NCBI RefSeq assembly: GCF_000163895.2
Contig: NC_016630.1
Coordinates: forward strand, 1,302,001 to 1,366,000
Direction: 5' to 3'
Source of the DNA: Filifactor alocis ATCC 35896
GTDB lineage: Bacteria > Bacillota > Clostridia > Peptostreptococcales > Filifactoraceae
Length of the DNA stretch: 64,000 nucleotides
Made by a program: the position numbers and the translations under genes. This document shows, piece after piece, positions 8,852 to 16,450 of the stretch (the stretch's first letter is position 1; the number at the start of each line of letters is the position of its first letter). Under the pieces are notes generated by a model, which worked only from the letters and a program-made list of their open reading frames with translations, was not told where the DNA came from and did not search any database.

Positions 8852-9919
8852 ATGAAATTATTTATTCCGGGTCCTGTGACCGTACAGCCTGATGTTCTTG
8901 AAAAAATGACAACACAGATGATAGGACATCGCAGTAATGACGCTTCTGTATTACAGGAACGCATTTCCGATAATATGCGTCGATTATGGAACACTTCTGA
9001 AATGATTTTACTTTCAACCTCATCCGGAAGCGGTCTGATGGAAGCTGCTGTAAGAAGTTGTACGGCAAAAAAGGCAGCGATTTTTTCCGTCGGAGCGTTT
9101 GGCAAAAGATGGTATGATATGGCAGTCAGAAACAATGTTCCTGCAGATTTATACGCTTCTGAATGGGGCGAAATCACAACACCGGAAGAAGTAGATAAGG
9201 TTCTTAAAACGGGAAAATACGATTTGGTCACAATTACTCACAACGAAACTTCCACCGGTGTCACCAATCCTATTACAGAAATTGCAGAGGTCATCAAAAA
9301 ATATCCCGATGTAATCTTTTGTGCCGATACGGTAAGCTCATCAGCGGGAGTAAAATTTGATGTGGATGTACTCGGAATCGATATTATTATCACTTCCAGT
9401 CAAAAATGCTTAGGTCTTCCACCGGGAATTGCCATTTGCAATTTTTCTCAAAAAGCTGTAGAACGTGCAAAAAAGGTGGAAAACAGAGGTTTTTATCTTG
9501 ACTTGCTCAGCTTATACAACTATATCTTGAAAAAAAATTACCAGTATCCTTCTACTCCGGTTTTGCCTTTGATGTTTGGATTGGATTACAAACTGGAACA
9601 AATTTTAAACGTGGAAGGTGCAGAAAACAGATACGAACGTCATAAAAAAATGGCAGAGCGTGTCAGAGATTGGGCGCAAAACAACTTTGAATTATTTGCA
9701 AAAGAAGGATATGCTTCCGATACAGTAACCGCTATTACCAACACAAGAGGAATTGATGTAAAAGCATTGAATAAGGAACTTGGCAAACGCGGAATGCAAA
9801 TTTCAAACGGATACGGTGATTTGAAGGACAAAACTTTCCGTATTGCTCATATGGCAGATACCCAAATGGAAGATATTGAGGAATTGCTCCGAAATATTGA
9901 CGATATTTTGAATTTGTAA
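8852..9919 (+). CDS. Class V PLP aminotransferase, likely phosphoserine or serine-type aminotransferase
   Basis: Fold-type I PLP enzyme of 355 residues in the alanine/serine-glyoxylate aminotransferase group. The N-terminus MKLFIPGPVTVQP and the later IIITSSQKCLGLPPG, whose Lys forms the Schiff base, are diagnostic; STSSGSGLMEAA contributes to PLP phosphate binding. First gene behind the T-box and followed by serA, so the likely role is 3-phosphohydroxypyruvate to phosphoserine transamination, as known for SerC-replacing members of this group; a glyoxylate-dependent activity cannot be excluded. An upstream frame extends to 8678 through the T-box terminator and is not used: AAAGGAGAG at 8836-8844 sets the ATG at 8852. 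Confidence 0.88.
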   Translation: MKLFIPGPVTVQPDVLEKMTTQMIGHRSNDASVLQERISDNMRRLWNTSEMILLSTSSGSGLMEAAVRSCTAKKAAIFSVGAFGKRWYDMAVRNNVPADLYASEWGEITTPEEVDKVLKTGKYDLVTITHNETSTGVTNPITEIAEVIKKYPDVIFCADTVSSSAGVKFDVDVLGIDIIITSSQKCLGLPPGIAICNFSQKAVERAKKVENRGFYLDLLSLYNYILKKNYQYPSTPVLPLMFGLDYKLEQILNVEGAENRYERHKKMAERVRDWAQNNFELFAKEGYASDTVTAITNTRGIDVKALNKELGKRGMQISNGYGDLKDKTFRIAHMADTQMEDIEELLRNIDDILNL

Positions 9920-10198
9920 AAAGCAATAAGCCTATTGTAGCTATGTTAGGGAATCTGTTAATACAATACACCCTTTTACATGAGAAGAAACATATGATGA
10001 TAGATGCTGTACAATCTGTTTACAAATGTGCAATCACACAGCTCTCATCAAGGATTGATTCTCCGACATTTTATTTGATTTTTATCATCATGAAATTGTT
10101 TACTCTGAAAAAATAACAGAAAAATTATCGACTTGTTTTTCGGCAAATGATGAGATATAACTTTTTATTACAAATATTAATGATACGAGGAGGACACT

Positions 10199-11110
10199 AT
10201 GAAACTACTGAACGTTTTAGCAAATGACGGTATTGATAAGGAGGTCTTTGAGATACTGAAAAATCAGCAAATCAATATTGATACCACACATTACGAAAAA
10301 GAAGAATTACTTCATAAGATAAATGATTTTGATATATTGGTGGTGCGTTCCGCCACCAAAGTAGACAAAGAATTGATTGATGCCATGGCGAAAGGAAAAA
10401 CAAAACTTATTATTCGTGCCGGTGTCGGTTTGGATAATATTGATACCGCTTATGCCGCAGAAAAGAACATTGCCGTAAAAAATACACCAAACTCCAGTGC
10501 AAATGCAGTAGCTGAACTTGTGCTCGGACAGATGTTTAACTTAGCGCGTTTTTTGAACCTTGCCAACATTACCATGAAACAGGGAGAATGGAACAAAAAA
10601 GCTTATACCGGCATGGAATTGGAAGGTAAAACACTCGGTATTGTCGGATTTGGACGTATCGGACAAACGCTTGCAAAAAAAGCATTGGCACTTGGGATGA
10701 ATGTAATCTACTTTGATCTTTATCCGGCAAATTTGGAGAACTGCACTTCCCTTTCTTTGAAAGAAGTACTAAAAAATGCAGATTTTATCTCACTTCACAC
10801 AACTGCAACGGAAAAACCGGTTATCAATCAAGAGACATTGAATTATCTGAAGCCTTCCGCTTTCCTTATCAATGCGTCCAGAGGAAATGTGATTGATGAA
10901 AAAGCGCTGTTGAAAGCACTCAATGAACAGAGAATTGCAGGTGCGGCACTGGATGTTTTTGTAAACGAACCGACACCAAATGAAGAATTATGTCTTCATC
11001 CTCTCTGCTCCGTAACACCTCATATCGGTGCAGCAACCGCAGAGGCACAAAATCGAATCGGAAAAGAAGTATTACAGCATATTTTGGATTACTTGAAAGG
11101 AAACAAATAA
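10199..11110 (+). CDS. serA: D-3-phosphoglycerate dehydrogenase (short form)
   Basis: NAD-dependent D-isomer 2-hydroxyacid dehydrogenase catalysing the first step of serine synthesis. 303 residues, i.e. the short form without the C-terminal ASB/ACT regulatory domains. Motifs: VRSATKVD in the substrate domain, the Rossmann motif GIVGFGRIGQTLAKKA (about 148-163), a second catalytic block at NASRGNVIDE and the catalytic His in VTPHIGAATAEAQ. GAGGAGG lies 6 bases before the ATG. The 279-base gap after the aminotransferase shows no terminator, and the gap to the DUF1015 gene is 40 bases, so all three genes probably belong to the T-box operon. Lack of an ACT domain implies control by the T-box rather than serine feedback. 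Confidence 0.95.
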   Translation: MKLLNVLANDGIDKEVFEILKNQQINIDTTHYEKEELLHKINDFDILVVRSATKVDKELIDAMAKGKTKLIIRAGVGLDNIDTAYAAEKNIAVKNTPNSSANAVAELVLGQMFNLARFLNLANITMKQGEWNKKAYTGMELEGKTLGIVGFGRIGQTLAKKALALGMNVIYFDLYPANLENCTSLSLKEVLKNADFISLHTTATEKPVINQETLNYLKPSAFLINASRGNVIDEKALLKALNEQRIAGAALDVFVNEPTPNEELCLHPLCSVTPHIGAATAEAQNRIGKEVLQHILDYLKGNK

Positions 11111-11150
11111 CGCATTTCTCGGCAAATACAAATAACAAAAGGAGATTATT

Positions 11151-12392
11151 ATGATTACAATAAACCCGTTTCGCGCAGTGCGTCCGAAAGAAACCTTGGT
11201 AAAAGAAGTAACCTGTCCGCCTTATGATGTGTTGGAAGGAGAAAAACTGAACAAACTTGCCGAACTTCCCGAAAATTTTGTTCATATTATACGAAGTGAA
11301 GTTGACTTTCCCACTACGCAAGATCCGTACTCTCATGTTGTATATGCAAAAGCAAAAGAAAATCTCGACAAATTTCAAAGTTTGGGGATTTTAACAGAAG
11401 ACGACAAACCGTGTTTCTATCTGTATCGTCAAATCCGAAAAGGAAAGATACAAAACGGAATCGTTGCCTGTGCAAGCACAAAAGACTACACAGAAGGTCG
11501 AATTAAACGACACGAACTGACACGGACAGATAAAGAAAAAGATCGCATTGCTCATTTTTCGGCTTGCGAAGCTCATACAGAGCCGGTATTTTTGTTTTAC
11601 AAACAACAAAATGTTTTAAAAGAGTTTATACAACAGTTTGTAGAAAAAAATAAACCTATCTATGACTTTTTCAGCTCTGACGGCGTGCAACAAATTCTAT
11701 GGAAAATTGACAAAATGGAGGATATTTCGTTTTTAAGGAATGTGTTTGAAAAAACAAACTCTCTCTACATTGCAGACGGTCATCACAGAACCGCCTCATC
11801 CGTAAAGGTCGGTGAATTAAAATTAAAAGAATATGCAGAACAAGAAGGTGATTCTCGGAATATGCGAGAGTTTAATCGTTTTTTATCCGTAATATTTCCG
11901 GATGAAGAACTTCTTATTCTCCCTTACAATCGAGTGATAAAAGACTTGAACAATCTGACAGAAGAAGAATTTTTGCAAAGACTTAAAGAGCATTTTGATG
12001 TAGAAGAACTGGAACAGGTAAAAGAACCTGACAAAAAAGGCACCTATGTCATGCTTCTTCACGAAAAAACATATCGTCTGAAATGGAAAGAAAAACTTCC
12101 TCAAAATATTGTGGATGCCTTGGATGTTTCCATTTTACAAAATTATGTACTGAGTCCGTTGCTTGGTATTCAAGACCCACGAACCGACAAACGCATTGCC
12201 TTTTATGGAGGAGATAATATGCTAAACGATATCCGAGAACGCTTGCATACCGATATGGAAGTCGCATTTTTGTTATATCCTACTCAAATTCAAGAAATTA
12301 TAGAAGTCAGTGATAACAACGCAATTATGCCGCCGAAATCTACATGGTTTGAGCCTAAGCTTATCAGCGGACTGTTTCTTCATAAGATGTAA
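11151..12392 (+). CDS. DUF1015 family protein in the serine operon
   Basis: Soluble protein of 413 residues, full length for DUF1015 (COG4198). The N-terminus (INPFRAVRPKETL...CPPYDVL) and the central YIADGHHRTASS are the family's hallmarks. Biochemical role not established to my knowledge. Its place as third gene of a T-box/serA operon argues for a role in serine metabolism. No serB-type phosphatase is in the window, and the DGHHR motif is reminiscent of the ParB-like fold that includes free-serine kinases, so a serine kinase/phosphatase-type step is a reasonable hypothesis, not a result. SD AAAGGAG lies 7 bases upstream of the ATG. Confidence 0.85.
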   Translation: MITINPFRAVRPKETLVKEVTCPPYDVLEGEKLNKLAELPENFVHIIRSEVDFPTTQDPYSHVVYAKAKENLDKFQSLGILTEDDKPCFYLYRQIRKGKIQNGIVACASTKDYTEGRIKRHELTRTDKEKDRIAHFSACEAHTEPVFLFYKQQNVLKEFIQQFVEKNKPIYDFFSSDGVQQILWKIDKMEDISFLRNVFEKTNSLYIADGHHRTASSVKVGELKLKEYAEQEGDSRNMREFNRFLSVIFPDEELLILPYNRVIKDLNNLTEEEFLQRLKEHFDVEELEQVKEPDKKGTYVMLLHEKTYRLKWKEKLPQNIVDALDVSILQNYVLSPLLGIQDPRTDKRIAFYGGDNMLNDIRERLHTDMEVAFLLYPTQIQEIIEVSDNNAIMPPKSTWFEPKLISGLFLHKM

Positions 12393-12699
12393 TTTTTTGT
12401 ACCACACACATAAGCTTTCGGCGTAAATTTCCATGTATGGTATAACATCTTATTTGATACTGCGATTGATTGAACAAGACTTCATCGCTCTGTTCCTGTT
12501 ACTTCGTGGGGAATAAACCTAATACGATACATTATTTCAAAATGTAGACATAATGTAAGAGAATAAATTATGATGATATCAAAAAAGCAAATTCTTATGA
12601 TACTTTTAATCAGTAATTAGCCTAAAAGTAAAATTCAGATTTATGGAATTGTTATCAAATTTTAATATCATCAACTTTATTTATCATAAGAAAATAAAT
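12393..12699. other. Intergenic, about 300 bp, between the serine operon and the IS element
   Basis: No convincing terminator, gene or RNA recognised. Confidence 0.45.
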
Positions 12700-12701
12700 A
12701 T

Positions 12702-12720
12702 CCACCGGCATAGCCGGTGG
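12702..12720. repeat. IS200 end hairpin (right end)
   Basis: Perfect 8-bp stem CCACCGGC/GCCGGTGG with a 3-nt loop; probable TnpA recognition hairpin. Confidence 0.75.
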
Positions 12721-12800
12721 TTTTTCATTTTCGGGCATAGCCCTATCTTAACTGGCAGCACACACGTGTGCTTTTTATTGGCCTGCCAGCCATGCATTTT

Positions 12801-13271
12801 TTATTTGCTACCCGTAAACGGGTCTCTCGGATCAAATATACTTAATTGATCACTTTCTCTATCTACTTTCAATTGATTTGATATATATTCCTGTATTGCT
12901 TTTGTATTTTTACCTACGGTATCTACGTAATATCCTTTACACCAAAACTCTCTGTTTCTATATGCAAACTTCATGTTTCCATATTTTTGAAATATCATTA
13001 GACTGCTTTTTCCTTTCAGATATCCCATGAAACTCGATACACTTATTTTTGGTGGTATACTAAGTAATAGATGTATATGATCGGGACAAACTTCTCCTTC
13101 TATTATTTCAACTCCTTTCCACTGACATAATGTTCTTATTATATCTCTTATCGCTTCCTTTTTTTCTCCATAAAAGACTTTTCTTCTATATTTTGGTGCA
13201 AATACTACATGGTACTTACAATTCCATTTGGTATGTGCTAAACTGTTATTGACATTATTTTGTTGAGACAT
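12801..13271 (-). CDS. tnpA: IS200-family Y1 (HUH) transposase
   Basis: 156-residue single-strand DNA transposase. The HUH metal/catalytic motif is visible as CPDHIHLLL (about residues 64-72) and the nucleophilic Tyr in the C-terminal helix GYYVDTVGKNTKAIQEYI. WNCKYHVVFAPKYRR near the N-terminus is typical of TnpA. Length and motifs are intact, so it looks functional. No tnpB is present. AGGAGG 9 bases before the ATG is complementary to an upstream segment, consistent with the translational self-repression known for IS200. Confidence 0.95.
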   Translation of the reverse strand: MSQQNNVNNSLAHTKWNCKYHVVFAPKYRRKVFYGEKKEAIRDIIRTLCQWKGVEIIEGEVCPDHIHLLLSIPPKISVSSFMGYLKGKSSLMIFQKYGNMKFAYRNREFWCKGYYVDTVGKNTKAIQEYISNQLKVDRESDQLSIFDPRDPFTGSK

Positions 13272-13280
13272 TTTAATGTT

Positions 13281-13344
13281 CCTCCTAATCTATTCTGTTT
13301 TTCATCAGCTGGCAGGCTTTTATACAGTTTAGCACATTAGGAGG
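13281..13344 (-). promoter_or_regulatory. RBS-sequestering stem upstream of tnpA
   Basis: On the transcript CCTCCTAAT (from 13344-13336) can pair with ATTAGGAGG (13289-13281), which contains the tnpA Shine-Dalgarno. Same logic as the known IS200 leader that limits transposase translation. Confidence 0.6.
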
Positions 13345-13371
13345 TTTTTTTTCACCGCTTAAGCTTTTTTG

Positions 13372-13394
13372 AACCACGCGACTATCGCGTGGTT
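13372..13394. repeat. IS200 end hairpin (left end)
   Basis: Perfect 10-bp stem AACCACGCGA/TCGCGTGGTT with loop CTA, just upstream of the transposase leader. Confidence 0.75.
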
Positions 13395-13406
13395 TTCTTT
13401 ATACAA

Positions 13407-13449
13407 GAAGAACCGTCCAAAAATCTTTATGTTTTTCAGACGGTTCTTC
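13407..13449 (-). terminator. Intrinsic terminator downstream of the DUF4342 gene
   Basis: Perfect 11-bp stem GAAGAACCGTC (13407-13417) / GACGGTTCTTC (13439-13449). Strong T-run on the plus side and a weaker one on the minus side, so it may act in both directions and insulate the IS. Confidence 0.75.
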
Positions 13450-13469
13450 CTTTTTTATCTTAATCTATG

Positions 13470-13541
13470 CTATTTCTTCTCCGTTTTTTCTTTGATTTCT
13501 TCTTTGATGTCCTCTGCAATATCTTCTAAATCTTCTTTCAC
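13470..13541 (-). pseudogene. In-frame continuation of the DUF4342 gene beyond its stop
   Basis: Twenty-three sense codons follow the TAA directly in the same frame and continue the Lys/Glu-rich pattern of the preceding tail, ending with TAG at 13470-13472. One base change (TAA from GAA) would restore a ~200-residue protein. Confidence 0.55.
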
Positions 13542-14072
13542 TTACTCTTCAGTTTCTTTGATATCATCTACAACCTCTTCCGCATCCACTACAATATCAT
13601 CTTCACGGAAAGGTGATTCGTTTTTCTTTTTAGAAACAGTACTTTTAAACTTGTTAAACTGCGCCTCCGTCATTTCATTCAAATTATATTCTTTGTCTTC
13701 TTTTGTTTGAATAATGATGTCGTACTTATTCAATGCAGCTAAAGAAGCTCCGATTAAAGAAATATACGGTGCAAAAAACACTCCAACAGCTCCAATATAA
13801 ATCGGTAAGTCTAAAATAACTTTTTCTTCACTTCTAATAATCACACGTGTAATATTGCCCTTTTTGATTAAATCTTTCAAAACTCCCATGATTGTTTCTT
13901 TTTTATCATTGATATTGGAGCTCATATTATCAGCAAATCCTTTTTTTGTTGTTTCTAAATAAATAATCGCTTCTAATACATCTCCTTCTACTTCTTCCAA
14001 AGCAGCTCGTGCTTCTTCATAAGTAACTCCTGTACGCTCTACTACTTGATCAATTTTCTCTAATGTAACCAT
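13542..14072 (-). CDS. DUF4342 protein with N-terminal UBA-like helical domain (probably C-terminally truncated)
   Basis: 176-residue protein: an N-terminal UBA/EF-Ts-like bundle (VTLEKIDQVVERTGVTYEEARAALEE, about 1-45), a DUF4342 region (about 60-135) with a short hydrophobic stretch LPIYIGAVGVFFAPYISLIGA that may associate with membrane, and an acidic tail. Function unknown. The start is the ATG at 14072 (AAGGAGG 6 bases upstream), not the frame's first codon at 14096. The frame is cut by TAA at 13542-13544, yet the next 23 codons remain open and encode a charged helical tail (VKEDLEDIAEDIKEEIKEK...) up to TAG at 13470-13472. This points to a recent nonsense change or readthrough. Confidence 0.8.
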   Translation of the reverse strand: MVTLEKIDQVVERTGVTYEEARAALEEVEGDVLEAIIYLETTKKGFADNMSSNINDKKETIMGVLKDLIKKGNITRVIIRSEEKVILDLPIYIGAVGVFFAPYISLIGASLAALNKYDIIIQTKEDKEYNLNEMTEAQFNKFKSTVSKKKNESPFREDDIVVDAEEVVDDIKETEE

Positions 14073-14154
14073 AACAGCCTCCTTATTTTTTAACACAATC
14101 TATATCAAGATAACAGCATCTTAATATTCTCACAAAACAGCATTATTGTTTATG

Positions 14155-14916
14155 CTATGGTGCAATATGACGAACAAAATCAACTGACTTTAGCTGCAAT
14201 TCGCCCAAATGCACACTGTAGTACTGCCTTACAAATCGGTCCAACTCTTTTAATATCACGGAAGAAATTTCTGCCTGCATGACTTGTTGCAAACTCTCTC
14301 TCATCATAAAATCCAACAATTGGTATGTTGTATTGTCGTATTGAGTATAAAAGATGTTGTGACCTTCCGTTTCCGACTTGCAATGATAACAATAAACACC
14401 CCCATCCTCTACTTGAAAATAAAAGGGAATACTATTATCTCTAATGATACCACATTTTAGACATTTTGAAACCTGCGGTTGATATCCACAGAATCGAAGT
14501 GCTTTGCACTCAAAATACAATTTCACCAACTCATATTTTTCTATATCTTTCAACGCGTATAAAGACTCTAACAACGCCTGTAACAGTCGATGATTGGTTT
14601 GATTCTCGACAAGAAGTTTTTCAGACAACTCTACAAAATAGTATGCAAGAAACGTTTTGTCAATGTCTTCAGTCAAAAAATAAAAGTTTTCTTTGCACTC
14701 AAATGAACTTAATTGCAACATCTTTCCCTGTGTTCTCAATACAAAGTTTCCGTAAGCAAAGGATTGTGACACTGCCATAGAACTGTGATTCATCTTTCGT
14801 ACATTTTTTGCATATACGGTAACCTTGCCCATCTTTTTGGAAAACAATGTGAGAATTGCGTCTGAATCTTTGTATTTAACTGATTTTAGTACAATTCCTT
14901 CCGTATTGATATACAT
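14155..14916 (-). CDS. recO: DNA repair protein RecO
   Basis: 253 residues, normal size. N-terminal OB-fold (YINTEGIVLKSVKYKDSDAI) and a C-terminal zinc motif (CLKCG at about 150 and YCYHC at about 175) characterise Firmicute RecO, which loads RecA with RecR in RecF-pathway gap repair. It follows era by 18 bases in the classical phoH-ybeY-era-recO order, so it is co-transcribed with them. AAGGAAG provides the SD. Confidence 0.95.
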   Translation of the reverse strand: MYINTEGIVLKSVKYKDSDAILTLFSKKMGKVTVYAKNVRKMNHSSMAVSQSFAYGNFVLRTQGKMLQLSSFECKENFYFLTEDIDKTFLAYYFVELSEKLLVENQTNHRLLQALLESLYALKDIEKYELVKLYFECKALRFCGYQPQVSKCLKCGIIRDNSIPFYFQVEDGGVYCYHCKSETEGHNIFYTQYDNTTYQLLDFMMRESLQQVMQAEISSVILKELDRFVRQYYSVHLGELQLKSVDFVRHIAP

Positions 14917-14934
14917 TCTGTTCTTCCTTATATC

Positions 14935-15840
14935 CTAAATTTCCTTTTCATCAAAACCGAAGTTTCTAATGTAATTTTCATTATCTCTCCAATTTTCTTT
15001 CACCTTCAACCACAAAGAAAGATTGACTTGTTTTTCCAGCATTGCTTCCAATTCTTTTCTCGCTGCCATACCAATACCTTTTATTTTTCTTCCGTCTTTT
15101 CCAATCAGTATTTTTTTATGACTGCTTCTTTCACAGAAAATCAAGGCGTCGATATCTACAATTTCTTTGTCTTCTCTTTCCTTCAATCGCTCAATCTGTA
15201 CCATTGTTCCATGAGGAATTTCTTCATCCGTATAGAGAAGTATCTTTTCTCTGATAATTTCCGATATCATCACTTTCAAGGTTTGATCTGTTGCTACATC
15301 ATCCGGGTAGAATTTCGGTCCATAAGTCAAATACTTTTGAAGTGTCGGAACAATGGAATCCATATTATCCCCTTTTAATGCGGAAACAGGAATAATTTCA
15401 TCAAAAATCCCCAAGGCATCATACATGGAAATAATTTTCAGCGCCTCTTCCTTTGGGATCTGATCCATTTTATTGATTACTAAAATTTTAGTATTGGAAG
15501 TATGTTTCAATTGTTCCATAATGTTTTTGTCCATTCTTCCGATGTACGAAGAGGTATCTACCACACACATGATCAAATCGGTATCTTTCATTGTAGAAGT
15601 CGAAGCCTTCAACATATATTTTCCCAATTTATTGCGTGGATTTTGCATTCCCGGAGTATCCAAAAATACAATTTGACAATCCTCATCATTGTAGATTCCA
15701 CTAATTCTATTTCTTGTCGTCTGCGGCTTGTTGCTAACGATGGAAACTTTTTCTCCGATAATCCAATTCAATATGGTAGATTTCCCGACATTCGGTCTAC
15801 CGATAATACTTACAAAACCTGATTTATGTTGATTGTTCAT
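14935..15840 (-). CDS. era: GTPase Era
   Basis: Ribosome-assembly GTPase (301 residues) that binds the 3' end of 16S rRNA. G1 GRPNVGKST, G3 DTPGMQ, G4 NKMD and G5 SALKG are all visible. The C-terminal KH domain with GKDGRKIKGIG (about 245-255) is intact. Part of the ybeY-era-recO run; SD AAAGGA lies 5 bases before the ATG. Confidence 0.97.
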   Translation of the reverse strand: MNNQHKSGFVSIIGRPNVGKSTILNWIIGEKVSIVSNKPQTTRNRISGIYNDEDCQIVFLDTPGMQNPRNKLGKYMLKASTSTMKDTDLIMCVVDTSSYIGRMDKNIMEQLKHTSNTKILVINKMDQIPKEEALKIISMYDALGIFDEIIPVSALKGDNMDSIVPTLQKYLTYGPKFYPDDVATDQTLKVMISEIIREKILLYTDEEIPHGTMVQIERLKEREDKEIVDIDALIFCERSSHKKILIGKDGRKIKGIGMAARKELEAMLEKQVNLSLWLKVKENWRDNENYIRNFGFDEKEI

Positions 15841-15842
15841 CT

Positions 15843-15944
15843 CTATCCTTTCTTATTATGTTCATGAAACAATGCCCTTGCAACCAAAGGTTGAATAAAA
15901 ATATCTGCATTGTGTTTTTTTTCTACAATTTCTAATGATTCCAC
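15843..15944 (-). CDS. Possible small protein, 33 residues, between ybeY and era
   Basis: A GTG-initiated frame (V/MESLEIVEKKHN...) ends with TAG just 2 bases before the era ATG, which would couple it to era. The frame is open without stop back into the ybeY end and its composition looks coding (GRRIINVESLEIVEKK, FIQPLVARALFHEHNKK). No good SD at the GTG, and I recognise no family. Cytidine deaminase or diacylglycerol kinase genes often occupy this position in Firmicutes, but this sequence resembles neither. Low confidence. Confidence 0.3.
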   Translation of the reverse strand: MESLEIVEKKHNADIFIQPLVARALFHEHNKKG

Positions 15945-15961
15945 ATTTATGATTCTTCTTC

Positions 15962-16450
15962 CTATTCCTCACGCAGAATATGAAAATGCGACAATACCTG
16001 TTCTTCCCTTGTTCTCATCATTTGTTTCTCTTCTTCTTCCATATGGTCATACCCCAATAGATGGAAGATAGAGTGTGTCACAAGATAACAAATTTCTCTT
16101 TTTAAACTATGTCCATACTCTTTCGCTTGTTCTACCGCTCTATCATAGCAGAGTACAATATCTCCGATATTGACCTCATAGTCTTCATATTCTTTCTTTT
16201 CTTCTATCTCATCAAGTTCCTCTCTCTCATACATCGGAAAAGAAAGAACATCCGTGATTCGGTCAATCTGACGAAAGTTCGCATTCAGCTCTCTGATTTG
16301 ATCTGCGCTTACCACACTCAAGGATACCTCATAATCTCCTGTCAAATGTTCCGTTTCCATTGCATACTCAATGATATCCGACAATGTTTTTTGAAAGACA
16401 GGATTGATATCCGACTCATAGTCTTCTATTTCCCACAAGATTCGAATCAT
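15962..16450 (-). CDS. ybeY: Endoribonuclease YbeY
   Basis: Zinc-dependent rRNA-processing/quality-control nuclease, 162 residues. The metal motif HSIFHLLGYDH (H-x3-H-x5-H) is near the C-terminus. Overlaps the end of phoH by 4 bases (ATGA-type coupling). Confidence 0.96.
   Translation of the reverse strand: MIRILWEIEDYESDINPVFQKTLSDIIEYAMETEHLTGDYEVSLSVVSADQIRELNANFRQIDRITDVLSFPMYEREELDEIEEKKEYEDYEVNIGDIVLCYDRAVEQAKEYGHSLKREICYLVTHSIFHLLGYDHMEEEEKQMMRTREEQVLSHFHILREE

Larger units (their letters stand above)
12700..13396 (-). mobile_element. IS200/IS605-family insertion sequence (IS200-like, tnpA only)
   Basis: About 700 bp with a single Y1 transposase gene and subterminal hairpins instead of terminal inverted repeats, the hallmark of this family. 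One end (past the tnpA stop) has CCACCGGC/GCCGGTGG at 12702-12720 with loop ATA. The other (before tnpA) has AACCACGCGA/TCGCGTGGTT at 13372-13394 with loop CTA. Internal structures include GCCTGCCAGC (12781-12790) mirrored at 13308-13317, AGCACAC/GTGTGCT at 12757-12772 and CCTCCTAAT/ATTAGGAGG (13281-13289, 13336-13344), which would cover the tnpA ribosome binding site. Exact ends and the target tetra/pentanucleotide cannot be fixed without a second copy. Confidence 0.88.

Noticed and set aside
12757..12772. AGCACAC/GTGTGCT stem read as a chromosomal terminator of the serine operon
   Set aside because: It lies inside the IS200 end structures, so it belongs to the element.
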